Shown here one piece after another: positions 43,827 to 51,814 of a stretch of 55,100 nt of DNA. Under the pieces are notes generated by a model, which saw only the letters and a list, made by a program, of their open reading frames with translations, had not been told where the DNA came from and ran no database searches. The DNA is taken from assembly GCA_038237625.1 (NCBI GenBank), contig JBBRYM010000017.1, positions 1 to 55,100 on the forward strand. Direction: 5' to 3'. The translations under genes were made by a program, and so were the position numbers. Source of the DNA: JAWVFM01 sp038237625 (GTDB lineage: Bacteria > Actinomycetota > Thermoleophilia > Solirubrobacterales > 70-9). Position 1 is the stretch's first letter, and the number at the start of each line of letters is the position of its first letter.

Positions 43827-45136
43827 TGGACCATCGAGTCCCACGAGTCGGCCTGGTTGTGAGCATCGTCTGCGCGGTGCTCGGCGTGCTCACCTTCCTG
43901 TACCTCAACCAGGCGTTCGAGGGTCCCAGCCCGACCAGCCTGATCTCGAACCCTTATCACCTGGAGGCAACCTTCAAGGACACGGAAGTGCTCCAGACCA
44001 AGCAGGCGGTGCTGGTGCGGGGGCTCGACGTCGGCAAGGTCACCGGCGTGACCTACGACAGCGCCAACAAAGACGCGACGGTCACCTTCACCGTGGACAC
44101 CGGCGCGGTCCCGGTCTATCGCGATGCGAGCGCGTTCGTGGGCGAGCGGACCATTCTCGGCGATCCATACCTGAACCTGGATCCGGGCATCGCGGCGGCG
44201 GGGGCGGCTCCTTCGGGCTATCGGATCGCCGGCAAGCCCAGCGTCAACTTCGACCAGGCGCTCAGCTTCCTCGACTCCAAGGGTCGCCAGCACGCGAAGT
44301 CGATCCTTCACACGCTCGCGCAGGCATCACGGGTCCCCGACGCGGGGGAGCGCATCAACGGCACGGTCGCGGAGCTGTCAAGGACCGTGCACCAGCTGCG
44401 CGGGCTCACGGACGCCCTCAAGGGTCAGGAGCACAACCTCGCCGGCCTCGTCGGCGACTCGAGCATCGTGCTGCACGAGCTCGGCAACCGCGAGGAGTCC
44501 CTGCGCACGATCGTCGCGGCCGGCCGGGCTACGCTCGACGCGCTCGCGGCGCACACGGATTCGCTGCAGCAGGGGGTCGCCGCTCTGCCGAAGCTCCTCG
44601 ACACGGGAGGGAAGACCCTTCGGGACGCGCGCCCGCTGCTTCGAAAGTCGCTCCCGCTGGTGAACCAGCTCAACGCCGCCGCGCCGGACCTGAAGCCGAT
44701 TCTGGCGCAGCTCCCCCAGCTCTCCTCCGACACCGTCGACGTGATCTCGCATCTCGCCGGGATCCCGACCCTGCGCAAGACGCTCGAGGTTGTGAAGATC
44801 GTCGGCCCGCTCGTACCGGATCTCGAGGCCGCGGTCCGCAACCTGGTCCCACAGCTCCGGTACACGGCTCGCCGAGGCAAGCCCATAGCCGGCTTCTTCG
44901 CCAATATGGCGGGCGCGACGTCGCACGGCGACAGCAAGGGAAACTGGGCGCGCTTCTACATCGGCACCGAGCCGGGCGAGCTCGCCGACACTCCCACGCC
45001 GGCCAACTGCGCCAAAGGCCAGACGCCCACGAGCGGCGTCTGCCACAACTCCTACCCGAAGCCGGGAGACGCCCTGAACCCGCAGCCCTACGTGCCGGGC
45101 TCATATCCCCGCCTGCGCCCCTACAACCCGAAGTAG
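43826..45136 (+). CDS. mceF: Mce family protein F (cluster II)
   Basis: 436 residues from ATG 43826, sharing one nucleotide with the previous stop. Anchor helix about 8-27, MCE domain about 42-122 (AVLVRGLDVGKVTGV, then GERTILGDPYLNLDPG). Helical region about 130-350, then a tail with a Cys pair (CAKGQTPTSGVC) and a Pro/Tyr-rich end. Last gene of the eight-gene operon. Its stop is 2 bp from the convergent acyl-CoA dehydrogenase stop, with no hairpin between. Confidence 0.9.
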   Translation: MDHRVPRVGLVVSIVCAVLGVLTFLYLNQAFEGPSPTSLISNPYHLEATFKDTEVLQTKQAVLVRGLDVGKVTGVTYDSANKDATVTFTVDTGAVPVYRDASAFVGERTILGDPYLNLDPGIAAAGAAPSGYRIAGKPSVNFDQALSFLDSKGRQHAKSILHTLAQASRVPDAGERINGTVAELSRTVHQLRGLTDALKGQEHNLAGLVGDSSIVLHELGNREESLRTIVAAGRATLDALAAHTDSLQQGVAALPKLLDTGGKTLRDARPLLRKSLPLVNQLNAAAPDLKPILAQLPQLSSDTVDVISHLAGIPTLRKTLEVVKIVGPLVPDLEAAVRNLVPQLRYTARRGKPIAGFFANMAGATSHGDSKGNWARFYIGTEPGELADTPTPANCAKGQTPTSGVCHNSYPKPGDALNPQPYVPGSYPRLRPYNPK

Positions 45137-45138
45137 AG

Positions 45139-46329
45139 CTACAGGCCGAGCTGCCGGCCCAGGATCTCCTTCATCACCTCGTCGGTGCCGCCGCCGATCG
45201 GGCCGAGGCGGGCGTCGCGAAGGGCCCGCTCGATCCCGTACTCGCGCATGTAGCCGTAGCCGCCGTGGACCTGGAGGCAGTCGTCGGCGACCTCCACGCA
45301 GGAACGCTGGCTGTAGAGCTTGGCCATCGTCACCGCCTTGATCGCGTCACGGCCATCGACGTACTCGCGCAACGCGTGGTAGGTGAGCGCGCGGGCGGCT
45401 TCGGCCTTTACGGCCATGGCGGCGATCTTGTGCCTGATGGCCTGAAAGCCGCCGATCGGCCGTCCGAAAGCCTCGCGCTCCGAGGCGTAGGCAACCGCGG
45501 TTTCGACCAGCCGGCGCATTCCGCCGACCGCGCCGAGCGCCATCAACAGGCGCTCCCAGGCGAAGTTGGCCATGATCAGCTTGAACCCCTGATTTTCGTC
45601 GCCGAGGAGGTTGTCGTCGGGCACCTCGACGTCGGTGAAGCTGAGCTCGCCGGTGTCGGACGAGTGCCAGCCCATCTTCTCGAGCTTGCGGGCGACCTCG
45701 TAGCCGGGCATGTCCCGCTCGAGCACCAGGAAGGATATGCCGTCGTGTCCGCCGGCCTCCGTTGTCTTCACGGCGCAGACCAGGACGTCGGCCCGTACGC
45801 CGTTGGTGATGAACGTCTTCGACCCGTTGACGACGTAGCCGCCGTCGACCTTGCGGGCAAAGGTCCGGATCGAGGCGACGTCCGAGCCGGCGCCGGGCTC
45901 GGTGATGCCGAGAGCGCAGACCTTCTCGCCCCTGATCGCCGGAACCAGCCAGCGCTGGTGCTGCTCGGGGGTCCCGAAACGGAAAATCGGCGGCGTCGCG
46001 ATCCCGGTGTGGGCGCCGAGGCCGGCCCCGACGCCGCCCGACGCGCCGGCATAGGCCAGCTCCTCCGCCCAGACCGCGTCGTGCACGTAGTCGCCGCCCT
46101 GGCCGCCGAGGTCGGTGGGGTACTTGAGCCCGAGGAACCCGAGCTCGCCCGCGCGGTTGTAGAGCTCGCGCGGGAACTCCCGCGCCTCCTCCCAGGCGTC
46201 GACATGGGGGGCGATCTCCTCCCGCACCCAGCGCCCAATCGTCTCGCGGAGCTCCTCGTGCTCAGCTGCGAACGGCGGGATCGTCGCTCGCTGTCCGGAG
46301 TCCTTGACGATCGTCGCGCTGCCGGCCAT
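45139..46329 (-). CDS. Acyl-CoA dehydrogenase, LCAD/IVD-type active site
   Basis: 396 residues from ATG 46329. FAD flavoenzyme performing the first beta-oxidation step. ITEPGAGSD (142-150) and the segment KTFITNGVRADV are FAD/substrate motifs. The canonical catalytic Glu near the C-terminus is Gly here (GGGTDEV). As in long-chain and isovaleryl-CoA dehydrogenases the base would sit on helix G, where Glu259 is found in AWERLL. It follows the SCP2 gene by 22 bp on the minus strand, forming an operon whose promoter region carries the CCTACC palindrome. Convergent with mceF. Confidence 0.9.
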   Translation of the reverse strand: MAGSATIVKDSGQRATIPPFAAEHEELRETIGRWVREEIAPHVDAWEEAREFPRELYNRAGELGFLGLKYPTDLGGQGGDYVHDAVWAEELAYAGASGGVGAGLGAHTGIATPPIFRFGTPEQHQRWLVPAIRGEKVCALGITEPGAGSDVASIRTFARKVDGGYVVNGSKTFITNGVRADVLVCAVKTTEAGGHDGISFLVLERDMPGYEVARKLEKMGWHSSDTGELSFTDVEVPDDNLLGDENQGFKLIMANFAWERLLMALGAVGGMRRLVETAVAYASEREAFGRPIGGFQAIRHKIAAMAVKAEAARALTYHALREYVDGRDAIKAVTMAKLYSQRSCVEVADDCLQVHGGYGYMREYGIERALRDARLGPIGGGTDEVMKEILGRQLGL

Positions 46330-46351
46330 GCGCCGGGATTCTCTCAATCCT

Positions 46352-46813
46352 TCAGTCGCGAGCGCGGGGGACCTTGAACAGCCGCTCCATGCGCGCGGCG
46401 AAGAGGAGATCCCCGCGGACCTTGACCTTGCGGCGGATGAAGAGCTCGACGGTATTGGCATTGCCGGTGACGACCTGCAGAAAAGTGAGCGCGTCCATGG
46501 TCAGCGTCACGCGGGGCTTTACGTCGAGGTCTCGTCCCGCGCGGGCCTCGCCGTTTTCCAAGACCAGGAACCAGCGGTCCGCGCCGCCATCCTCGCGGCC
46601 GGTGATCTTCCACTTGATCGCCCCATTCACGAGGCGGCCCTCGGACGTGAGGCGCTCGGGGAAGCGGTGGAAGATCTCGCCGATCAGGACGTCGCGGTTG
46701 ACCCGCAGGCCCTCCTTCAGCTGCGCGACGGGCGTGTCGCGGACGAGCCGCGCCATCGTGTCGGTGTCGAAGCCCTGTGCGGCGGAGGTGTCGGCTGAGG
46801 TTTCCGGGGGCAT
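46352..46813 (-). CDS. SCP2 sterol-carrier domain protein
   Basis: 153 residues from ATG 46813. The C-terminal 100 residues (about 45-150) fit the SCP2 fold: GAIKWKITG, RWFLVLENGEARAG, VTLTMDALTFLQVVTG and FIRRKVKVRGDLLFAARM. Such domains bind sterols and acyl-CoAs. ATG 46852 is an alternative, but it would put the 20-bp palindrome inside the coding region; from 46813 the palindrome is in the promoter. It is 22 bp ahead of the acyl-CoA dehydrogenase and next to the Mce operon, supporting a sterol or lipid function. Confidence 0.85.
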   Translation of the reverse strand: MPPETSADTSAAQGFDTDTMARLVRDTPVAQLKEGLRVNRDVLIGEIFHRFPERLTSEGRLVNGAIKWKITGREDGGADRWFLVLENGEARAGRDLDVKPRVTLTMDALTFLQVVTGNANTVELFIRRKVKVRGDLLFAARMERLFKVPRARD

Positions 46814-46826
46814 GGCGGCGGGAACG

Positions 46827-46846
46827 ATCCTACCCTCGGGTAGGAT
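46827..46846. promoter_or_regulatory. 20-bp palindrome before the SCP2/dehydrogenase operon
   Basis: ATCCTACCCTCGGGTAGGAT is self-complementary apart from its TC centre. Its inner 16 bp fit CCTACC-N4-GGTAGG, as at 35193-35208. TAGGAT occurs on both strands and on the minus strand lies 13 nt before the SCP2 ATG, so a -10 overlaps the operator. Confidence 0.6.
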
Positions 46847-46942
46847 TCTCATTCCGAGCGCGGGTGGCGTAACCCTTTACGCCGACGAATGTAACATCAA
46901 AACGTGTAATCGATCTTTCCAGCGCGAGTGAGGTAACGAGAA

Positions 46943-48208
46943 GTGGAATCAGCGACGGCGGGCGACGCCCAGGCGACCGAGAACGGTGGCGGCGGCGCGA
47001 CCTTTTCACTCGAGCTCAACGACGACCAGAAGGACGTCAAGGAATGGGTGCACGGCTTCGCCGAGGGAGTCATGCGCCCCGCTGCCTCGGAATGGGACGA
47101 GCGCGAGGAGTTCCCGTGGCCGATCGTCCAGGAGGCGGCGAAGATCGGCCTCTACGGCTTCGAGGGACTGGCGCAGTTCTTTCTCGAGCCGACGGGGATC
47201 ACGCTCCCGATCGTCAACGAGGAGCTCTTCTGGGGCGACGCCGGCATCGGCATGGCGATCATGGGAACCACCCTCGCCGTCGCCGGGATCTACGCGTCCG
47301 GCAAGCCCGAGCAGCTCGCCGAGTGGGTGCCGCAGTGCTTCGGCACGCCCGAGGACCCGAAGGTCGGGGCGTTCTGCTCGTCGGAGCCCGACGCCGGCTC
47401 CGACGTCTCCGGCATGCGGACCATGGCCAAGTACGACGAGGCCTCCGACGAGTGGGTGCTGAACGGGCAGAAGGCCTGGGCCACCAACGGCGGCATCGCC
47501 AACGTCCACGTCGTGATCGCCTCGGTCGACCGCGAGCTCGGAGCTCGCGGCCACGCCGGCTTCATCATCCCGCCCGGGACAAAGGGCCTCGAGCAGGGGA
47601 CCAAGGTCAAAAAGCACGGCATCCGCGCCTCCCACACGGCCGACGTTCACCTCGACGACTGCCGGATCCCGGGCAGTTGCCTGCTGGGTAGCAAGGAGAA
47701 GCTCGACGAGCGCCTCGCCCGCGCCCGCGAGGGCCAGGGCGGCAAGGAGCAGGCCGCGATGAAGACGTTCGAGGTCTCGCGCCCGACCGTCGGCGCGATG
47801 GCGATCGGCATCGCCCGCGCGGCGTACGAGTTCGCGCTCGACTACGCGAAGGAGCGCGAGCAGTTCGGCAGGCCGATCATCGACAACCAGGCGATCGCGT
47901 TCACCCTGGCCGACATGAAGATGGAGATCGACGCCGCTCGGCTCCTGGTCTGGCGTGCCGCATGGATGGGCCGCAACAACAAGCCGTTCTTAAACGCCGA
48001 GGGTTCGATGTCGAAGCTGAAGGCCGGCGAGGTGGCCGTCTGGGCGACCGAGCGCGCGATCCAGATCCTCGGGGGCAACGGCTACACACGCGAGTTCCCC
48101 GTGGAGCGGATGCATCGCGACGCCAAGATCTACACGATCTTCGAGGGCACCTCGGAGATTCAGCGCCTGGTGATCTCACGAGCCATCTCCGGCATGAGGA
48201 TTCGCTGA
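46943..48208 (+). CDS. Acyl-CoA dehydrogenase, canonical catalytic Glu
   Basis: 421 residues from GTG 46943 (GAGGTAACGAG upstream). The active-site Glu is present at about residue 401 in IYTIFEGTSEIQRL, the medium/short-chain arrangement, unlike the two other dehydrogenases in the window. The FAD/substrate motifs are SSEPDAGSDVSG and GQKAWATNGG; the helical region includes an insert (GSKEKLDERLARAREGQGG) before the C-terminal helices. An N-terminal extension of about 20 Gly/Ala-rich residues precedes the fold. ATG of an alpha/beta hydrolase overlaps its stop (TGATG). TAACAT at 46892-46897 may be a promoter -10. Confidence 0.9.
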   Translation: MESATAGDAQATENGGGGATFSLELNDDQKDVKEWVHGFAEGVMRPAASEWDEREEFPWPIVQEAAKIGLYGFEGLAQFFLEPTGITLPIVNEELFWGDAGIGMAIMGTTLAVAGIYASGKPEQLAEWVPQCFGTPEDPKVGAFCSSEPDAGSDVSGMRTMAKYDEASDEWVLNGQKAWATNGGIANVHVVIASVDRELGARGHAGFIIPPGTKGLEQGTKVKKHGIRASHTADVHLDDCRIPGSCLLGSKEKLDERLARAREGQGGKEQAAMKTFEVSRPTVGAMAIGIARAAYEFALDYAKEREQFGRPIIDNQAIAFTLADMKMEIDAARLLVWRAAWMGRNNKPFLNAEGSMSKLKAGEVAVWATERAIQILGGNGYTREFPVERMHRDAKIYTIFEGTSEIQRLVISRAISGMRIR

Positions 48209-49152
48209 TGGGGCCGGCGACGTCAGCGAGGCGACGCTCGGTACGCGAGCCTCGCTACGAGGAGGTCGAGCTCCACGGCCACACCGTCGGCTACCTGCGC
48301 GCGGGCGAGGGTCCGCTCGTGGTGTTGATTCACGGGATCACATCGAGCTCGGAGGTCTGGCGCGAGGTGATGCTGCAGCTCGCCGAGACACACACGGTCG
48401 TCGCCCCCGACCTGCTCGGCCATGGCCGCTCGGCAAAGCCGCGCGGCGACTACTCCCTCGGCGCCTACGCCAGTGGCATCCGCGACCTGCTGGGCGTCCT
48501 TGGCTTCGAACGGGGCACCACGGTCGGCCATTCCCTCGGCGGTGGGATCGCGATGCAGTTCGCCTACCAGTTCCCCGAGTACTGCGAGCGCCTCGTGCTG
48601 ATGTCCAGCGGTGGCCTGGGCCGCGAGGTCAACCCGCTGCTGCGGGCCGCGACATTGCCTGGATCCGAGCTGGTGCTGCCGGTGCTGACCCACTCCTACG
48701 CCTTGGGCGCCGGCGAGGCGATCGCTTCCGCGGCCGGCAGGCTGGGCCTTCAGTTCGGGCACGACGTGGCGGAGTTCGCTCGCGGCTACGCGTCGCTCGC
48801 CGACGGCGAGGCCCAGGCGGCTTTTCTGCAGACCCTTCGCGCGGTCATCGACATTGGCGGACAGCGCGTGAGCGCGCTCGACCGCATCTATCTCGCGGAG
48901 CAAATGCCGCTGCTCGTGATCTGGGGAACGGATGATCCCGTGATTCCGTCGGCGCACGGCCGCGGTGTGCTCGACCTGGTGCCCACGGCTCGCCTCGTCG
49001 AGCTCGAGGGCGCCGGGCATTTCCCGCAGCTCGACGAGCCGTACCGCGTCGCGCGCGAGCTCGCCGACTTCATCGACACGACCGAGCCCTACGAGTGGAG
49101 CCTCGAGGAGATGCGCGAGCAGCTTCGCCGGGGCCCGGCCACGCGCGCCTAG
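48208..49152 (+). CDS. Alpha/beta-fold hydrolase
   Basis: 314 residues. Nucleophile elbow GHSLGG with Ser109, an acid in WGTDDP (Asp242/243) and His271 in GAGHFPQ form the catalytic triad; the oxyanion strand is LIHGITSS. A cap region lies between about 140 and 205. No signal peptide. Family includes esterases, C-C hydrolases and epoxide hydrolases. Translationally coupled to the acyl-CoA dehydrogenase, so an ester or thioester in the same pathway is the likely substrate. A basic N-terminus (about 18 residues) precedes the fold. Confidence 0.88.
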   Translation: MGPATSARRRSVREPRYEEVELHGHTVGYLRAGEGPLVVLIHGITSSSEVWREVMLQLAETHTVVAPDLLGHGRSAKPRGDYSLGAYASGIRDLLGVLGFERGTTVGHSLGGGIAMQFAYQFPEYCERLVLMSSGGLGREVNPLLRAATLPGSELVLPVLTHSYALGAGEAIASAAGRLGLQFGHDVAEFARGYASLADGEAQAAFLQTLRAVIDIGGQRVSALDRIYLAEQMPLLVIWGTDDPVIPSAHGRGVLDLVPTARLVELEGAGHFPQLDEPYRVARELADFIDTTEPYEWSLEEMREQLRRGPATRA

Positions 49153-49192
49153 CCGCAGCTCATCCAGACGTGCGGCTTGGAGATCGGCGACG

Positions 49193-49609
49193 TCAGGGCC
49201 GCTCGAGCGTCGTGTAGCCGCGGCCCTCGAAGTCGAAGCCCAGGAGGTCCCCGCTCGGGTTCTTGCGGTCGCCGTGGTGGTAGGCGCGGACCTCGGCGAT
49301 CTTCCCATCGACCAGGCGAAACCACTCCGTGCCGCGGTTGATGCGCGCCTCGCCTGATTTTGGGTCGCGCCAGGTCATCGCCCACTCGATCACCGCCTCG
49401 TCGCCCTGCTCGATCCCGCGCTCGTAGTGCCAGAGCGCGCCGAGGTTGTCGTTGCCCCATCTGGCGTTCTCGGCGATCTCGCGGCCATGATGCGGGCCGA
49501 GCCGCGTGTAGTAGTGGGTTGCGTCGTCGGTGAAATGCGAGGCGACGAGATCGACGTCGCCCGTGTTCAGCGACGCGTAATAGGAGCGGATGTGGTCGAG
49601 GTTGGACAC
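49193..49609 (-). CDS. SnoaL/NTF2-like protein
   Basis: 138 residues from GTG 49609. Small alpha+beta cone fold of the SnoaL/ketosteroid-isomerase superfamily: IRSYYASLNTGDVDLVASHF at the start, TDDATHYY as the early strand, then INRGTEWFRLVDGKIAEVRAY as the C-terminal strands. No enzyme-specific residues are certain; members act as isomerases, cyclases, or bind hydrophobic ligands. GATAGT lies 6 nt before the start. It lies between the hydrolase (convergent) and the hairpin-rich spacer. Confidence 0.82.
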   Translation of the reverse strand: MSNLDHIRSYYASLNTGDVDLVASHFTDDATHYYTRLGPHHGREIAENARWGNDNLGALWHYERGIEQGDEAVIEWAMTWRDPKSGEARINRGTEWFRLVDGKIAEVRAYHHGDRKNPSGDLLGFDFEGRGYTTLERP

Positions 49610-49657
49610 GCGTCAACTATCCACGATTCGGCCGCGATCCAGGTGGTCGGCTAAGCC

Positions 49658-49688
49658 CACCTAGAGGTCATAGGCCGTAAGAACGGCC
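49658..49688 (-). pseudogene. Duplicated 3' end of the acyl-CoA dehydrogenase gene
   Basis: These 31 bp repeat 49751-49781 with one mismatch. On the minus strand they read codons for GRSYGL and the stop TGA, then CCTCTAGGTG, exactly as the end of the neighbouring dehydrogenase gene. No upstream reading frame survives. It is a remnant of a duplication or of a deleted tandem copy. Confidence 0.6.
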
Positions 49689-49702
49689 GATGAATCACTT
49701 GC

Positions 49703-49749
49703 GGACGGCTTCGCCCGTCCTTACATGCTGCTTTCGGGGCTAAAGCCCC
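49703..49749. repeat. Two small hairpins in the 49.7 kb spacer
   Basis: GGACGG (49703-49708) pairs with CCGTCC (49715-49720), and GGGGC (49736-49740) pairs with GCCCC (49745-49749) around TAAA. Together with the 12-bp stem at 49760-49787 they make three palindromes in about 90 bp, REP-like in layout. Confidence 0.5.
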
Positions 49750-49760
49750 TCACCTAGATG

Positions 49761-50966
49761 TCATAGGCCGTAAGAACGGCCTATGACTTCCAGCATGACC
49801 TCGTCGGTGCCGGCGCCGATGCGGTTGAGGCGCACGTCGCGGTAGGCGCGCTCGATCTCGTACTCCTTCATGTACCCGTAGCCGCCGAGGATCTGGACGC
49901 ACTCGTCCGCGACCTCGCAGCACATCTGCGACGTCATGAGCTTGACCATCGAGATCTCACGGACCGGGTACTCGCCGTTGGCGTAGCGCCAGGCAGTGAC
50001 GTAGTTGAACTGCTTTGCGGCCTCGATCTTTGTGGCCATCGCTGCGAACTTGTGGCGGATGGCCTGGAACTTGCCGATCGGCCGACCGAAGGCCTCGCGC
50101 TCCTTGGCGTACTCGAGGGTCTTCTCGAACATTCGCTCGGCGCCGGCGACGCAGCCCGCGGCGGCGACCATCCGCTCCGACTGGAGCTCCCAGCTGATGT
50201 GGTAGAAGCCCTTGCCGAGCTCGCCGAGGATGTTCTCCTCGGGTACGCGGACCTCGTTGAATGCAAGCTCGCCCGTGTCGGAGGCGTGCATGCCCATCTT
50301 CTCGAGCCGCCGCGAGACCTCGAAGCCCTCGACGTGGTTGCCGTCGTCGTCCTTGAGGTCCACCAGGAACAGCGTGATCCCGTCGTGGCGCTTGTCCGGG
50401 TCGGTCTTGGCGACCAGGAGGATGAAGTCGGCCCTCGGACCGTTGGTGATGAAGGTCTTGGAGCCGGAGATCAGGTAGTCGCTGCCGTCCTTGACGGCCT
50501 TGGTGCGGATGCCGGCGACATCGGAGCCCGCGCCTGGCTCGGTGATCCCGAGGCATGCGATCTTCTCGCCCTTGATCCCCGGCACGAGGTAGCGCTGCTT
50601 TTGGTCCTCCGTGCCCAGCAGGTGGATGGGGGGGAGCACCATGTCTGACTGGACGGCGAAGCCCATGTTGGTGCCGCCCGAGCCCGAGTAGCTCATGCAC
50701 TCGGCGCGCACGAGCGAGTAGTAGTAGTCGCCGCCCTGGCCGCCGTACTCCTCCGGGAAGCAGAGGCCGAGGTAGCCGAGCTCGCCTGCCCGGCGCAGCG
50801 CCTCATCCGGCCACAGGGTCTCTTCCCACTCGTTGCGGTGGGGGTAGAGCTCCGACTGGACCCAGGCCTTCATCGACTCGCGCAGGTCCTCGTGCTCGTC
50901 GTTGAAAAGCAGGTGCTTGCGCGCCTCGCCGTGCTTCGGCTTGATGACGGTTTCGGTGGCTGCCAT
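49761..50966 (-). CDS. Acyl-CoA dehydrogenase, LCAD-type active site
   Basis: 401 residues from ATG 50966, preceded by AAGGAG. Motifs: ITEPGAGSDVAG (141-152), KTFITNGPRADF and ILGGYGYMKEYEIER. The canonical Glu position is Gly (GAGTDEV); the helix-G base would be Glu264 (QSERMV). Strongly related to the 45139 gene and probably a paralogue. The last codons form a perfect 12-bp inverted repeat GTCATAGGCCGT/ACGGCCTATGAC around AAGA (49760-49787), which could end transcription within the gene end. Divergent from the crotonase gene; the 65-bp region between holds another palindrome. A different role from the other two dehydrogenases, such as branched or long chains, is possible. Confidence 0.92.
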   Translation of the reverse strand: MAATETVIKPKHGEARKHLLFNDEHEDLRESMKAWVQSELYPHRNEWEETLWPDEALRRAGELGYLGLCFPEEYGGQGGDYYYSLVRAECMSYSGSGGTNMGFAVQSDMVLPPIHLLGTEDQKQRYLVPGIKGEKIACLGITEPGAGSDVAGIRTKAVKDGSDYLISGSKTFITNGPRADFILLVAKTDPDKRHDGITLFLVDLKDDDGNHVEGFEVSRRLEKMGMHASDTGELAFNEVRVPEENILGELGKGFYHISWELQSERMVAAAGCVAGAERMFEKTLEYAKEREAFGRPIGKFQAIRHKFAAMATKIEAAKQFNYVTAWRYANGEYPVREISMVKLMTSQMCCEVADECVQILGGYGYMKEYEIERAYRDVRLNRIGAGTDEVMLEVIGRSYGL

Positions 50967-51001
50967 AGGGTTCGGCTCCTTCGTTTGCGCTACGTGGCAA
51001 T

Positions 51002-51029
51002 GTATAAAGTGTAGAGTAATACTTCATAC
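51002..51029. promoter_or_regulatory. Divergent-promoter palindrome
   Basis: GTATAAAGT (51002-51010) and ACTTCATAC (51021-51029) are 9-bp arms with one mismatch and a 10-bp spacer. It fills the AT-rich gap between the divergent dehydrogenase (50966) and crotonase (51032) and ends 2 bp before the crotonase ATG. One repressor dimer here could control both directions. Confidence 0.55.
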
Positions 51030-51031
51030 TC

Positions 51032-51814
51032 ATGGACTACGAGCAGCTTCTCTATGACGTCCGCGACGGGGTCGCGACGCTCACCCTCAACCGCCCTGAG
51101 CAGCGAAACGCCCTGTCCGGTCAGCTATTGACCGAGCTGGTTGACGCCGTCAAGTGCGTGCGCGATGACGACGAGGTTCGGGCAATGGTCCTGACCGGCG
51201 CGGGCGAGAAGGTCTTCTGCGCGGGCGCCGATCTCGGCGGCTTCGCCGCGGACGTGCCCCTCGTGCAAAAGCACTTCGCCTCGGACCTCTTCCTCGAGTT
51301 CTTCCGGTTGATGCCGCGCCTTGGCAAGCCGACGCTGTGCGCGGCAAACGGTCACGTGCTCGCCGGCGGGATGGGCCTCGCGCTGAGCTGCGACCTGGTG
51401 ATCGCGAAGGAGGGCGCGACCTTCGGCACTCCCGAGATCAACGTGGGCGCGTTCCCCTACATGATCATGGCGATCATCTACCGCAACGTCCCGCGTAAGA
51501 AGGTCAACGAGATGATGCTCCTTGGAGAGCGGCTTTCGGCGGAGGAGGCAGTGGAATACGGGCTCGCCAACAGGGTCGTGCCCGACGGGGAGTTCGACGC
51601 CGCCGTCGCCGAATGGGCCGCCAAGCTCGCCTCCAAGAGCCCGGTGCTGATGCGCCTGGGCCACGACGCGATGTACCGCCAGCAGGACATGGCCCTCGAT
51701 GACGCCCTCGAGTTCCTGCGCTCCCAGCTCTCGCTGACGTTCTCGACCGAAGACATCCTCGAGGGCGTGCAGGCATTCTTCGAAAAGCGCGACCCGGAAT
51801 GGAAGGGGCGCTGA
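51032..51814 (+). CDS. Enoyl-CoA hydratase/isomerase family protein
   Basis: 260 residues. Crotonase fold with VFCAGADLGGF and NGHVLAGGMGLALSCD forming the oxyanion hole. The first acid is present in FGTPEINVG, while the second Glu position of true hydratases is not (AFPYMIMAIIYR), so isomerase or other crotonase chemistry is possible. C-terminal STEDILEGVQAFFEKRDPEWKGR is standard. Overlaps the carboxyltransferase by one nucleotide. No ribosome site is visible in the palindrome upstream. Confidence 0.88.
   Translation: MDYEQLLYDVRDGVATLTLNRPEQRNALSGQLLTELVDAVKCVRDDDEVRAMVLTGAGEKVFCAGADLGGFAADVPLVQKHFASDLFLEFFRLMPRLGKPTLCAANGHVLAGGMGLALSCDLVIAKEGATFGTPEINVGAFPYMIMAIIYRNVPRKKVNEMMLLGERLSAEEAVEYGLANRVVPDGEFDAAVAEWAAKLASKSPVLMRLGHDAMYRQQDMALDDALEFLRSQLSLTFSTEDILEGVQAFFEKRDPEWKGR

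Noticed and set aside
46852..46852. ATG 46852 as SCP2 gene start
   Set aside because: It would make the 20-bp palindrome coding; ATG 46813 leaves it in the promoter and still covers the whole SCP2 domain. The alternative cannot be excluded.
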